Below, piece after piece: positions 63,033-64,000 of a stretch of 64,000 nucleotides of DNA (position 1 is the first letter of the stretch; every line of letters begins with the position of its first letter). The position numbers and the translations under genes were made by a program. The stretch comes from Stutzerimonas nitrititolerans. GTDB taxonomy: Bacteria; Pseudomonadota; Gammaproteobacteria; Pseudomonadales; Pseudomonadaceae. Below the pieces are notes generated by a model, which was given only the letters and a program-made list of their open reading frames with translations, did not search any database and was not told where the DNA came from. The stretch covers positions 248,001 to 312,000 of the forward strand of contig NZ_RFFL01000003.1 in the NCBI RefSeq assembly GCF_003696285.1. The letters run 5' to 3'.

Positions 63033-64000
63033 GCGAATTCAACCGGCATCTGGCCGATGTCTTCATACGCCATGCGGAGCAGCCGGCGCTGAGCTGTCTC
63101 GGTGCCAGTTTCAGCTATGCCGAACTGCGGGCACGGGTCGGCGCCATCGTATTGCAGCTGCGGCGGCAGGGACTGGTCGCGGGTGACCGGGTCGGCCTGC
63201 ACATGGGGCGCGGCCCGGACCTGATCGCCACCTTGCTGGCGTGCCTACACGAAGGGCTCTGTTTCGTTCCGCTGGAGCCGGACTTCCCGCTGGAGCGCCT
63301 GCAAGGCATCGACGGGGATGCGCAGCTGCGGCTGGTGATCCAGGACGAACAGGTCGCCACGGCGCTGAGCCCTTCCTTCTGCCTGCAACCGGGGCTCGCC
63401 GAGATGCCCCGGACGGCATCCGTGGACGATCGCCTGCCGGCCTACATGATGTTCACCTCGGGCTCCACCGGAAAACCCAAGGGCGTGGTCATCGGGCGCG
63501 CGGCACTGGTCAATTTCCTCGATGCCGCCAGCCACCGGATCGGGCTCGATTCGACGACCCGCTGGCTGTTCACCACGACCCCGGCCTTCGATATCTCCCT
63601 GCTGGAAATGCTCGGCCCGTTGTGGGTCGGTGGCTCGCTGGAGGTGGTCTGCGCACCGACCCACAAGGACCCGGTGGCGCTGTTGCAGCTGCTGGAGAAT
63701 CGTCCCGAGATCAATACGCTGCAGGCGACGCCGGCGTTCTGGCGAATGCTGCTCAAGGCGGGCTGGAGCGGCCGGGCGAACCTGACGGCCCTCTGCGGCG
63801 GCGAAGCCCTGGACGCGACCCTGGCGGCGCGACTGTGTGGCTGCGTCGGTCAGCTGTGGAACTGCTACGGGCCGACCGAGGCGACCATCTGGTCAATGAT
63901 GGGCACTGTCCAGGTGACGTCCGGCGAACCCTGCGTGCGACTTGCGCAAACCCTCGAGGGCTATCGCCACTGGGTGCTGGACGAGCAAGGCGTGGAAACG
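63029..64000 (+). CDS. amoH: NRPS adenylation domain, predicted glycine-specific, cut by window edge (AmoH-like)
   Basis: The first 324 residues are visible and the gene continues past the window. It starts directly with an adenylation domain (LADVFIRHAEQPALSC), without a condensation domain. A3 is FTSGSTGKPKGVVIG, A5 is NCYGPTEATIW. The pocket read from A4-A5 is D-I-L-Q-L-G-C-I-W, differing at one position from the known glycine code D-I-L-Q-L-G-L-I-W. The ATG overlaps the amoG stop as ATGA. What follows the adenylation domain (carrier, condensation or thioesterase) cannot be seen. Confidence 0.87.

Overview
The window is a high-GC chromosomal segment from a Pseudomonas-type gammaproteobacterium. 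The evidence is an OprD-family porin, the liu and mms branched-chain amino acid genes, a lexA2-imuA-imuB-dnaE2 cassette, a bacterial FAN1 nuclease, and a short REP whose core is GTAGGAGCGAGCTTGCTCGC, a type common in Pseudomonas. A catechol siderophore operon of amonabactin type fits the stutzeri/Stutzerimonas side of the group best, but this is inference. Coding density is high; there is no tRNA, rRNA, CRISPR, phage or transposase gene.

Layout. (1) 233-10734: D-glucarate/galactarate catabolism. Two glucarate dehydratases, galactarate dehydratase, KdgD and alpha-ketoglutarate semialdehyde dehydrogenase convert aldarates to 2-oxoglutarate; a 2-hydroxyacid dehydrogenase, an aldose 1-epimerase and a porin accompany them. 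The divergent gudD and the porin share one promoter-operator design. (2) 11025-14941: FAN1 nuclease and a nuclease-helicase in one operon under a clear SOS box. (3) 15702-20440: LacI regulator and a divergent operon (Gfo/Idh/MocA oxidoreductase, TIM-barrel isomerase, MFS transporter) for an unidentified carbohydrate, followed by pgm. (4) 22394-25964: TRAP transporter of unknown substrate and a LysE-type exporter. (5) 26341-26611: a non-coding MITE-like element, with a 55-bp relative at 22343-22397. (6) 27143-42829: distal catabolism of leucine (liuABCDE, liuR), isoleucine (SDR, thiolase, acyl-CoA dehydrogenase) and valine (acyl-CoA dehydrogenase, hydroxyisobutyryl-CoA hydrolase, mmsB, mmsA). 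Its gaps are filled with short palindromic repeats. (7) 42927-44850: TSUP permease, HU protein, GreA/GreB-like protein. (8) 44914-50654: SOS mutasome lexA2-imuA-imuB-dnaE2. (9) 50871 to the right edge: Fur-regulated catechol NRPS operon in the order C-E-B-F-A-G-H, cut off inside its last gene.

How the genes work together. The aldarate genes form a complete route to the TCA cycle except for an inner-membrane transporter and a regulator, which are not in view. The BCAA genes supply nearly all steps after the branched-chain keto-acid dehydrogenase, and a MerR-type dyad lies between the divergent leucine and isoleucine operons. Two separate DNA-damage circuits are visible: a canonical LexA box on FAN1-helicase, and a GTAC-N4-GTAC dyad on the lexA2 cassette. 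In the siderophore operon EntCBA makes 2,3-dihydroxybenzoate, EntE loads it on EntB, and three NRPS proteins with predicted specificities lysine, an unassigned residue that is epimerised, and glycine assemble the peptide.
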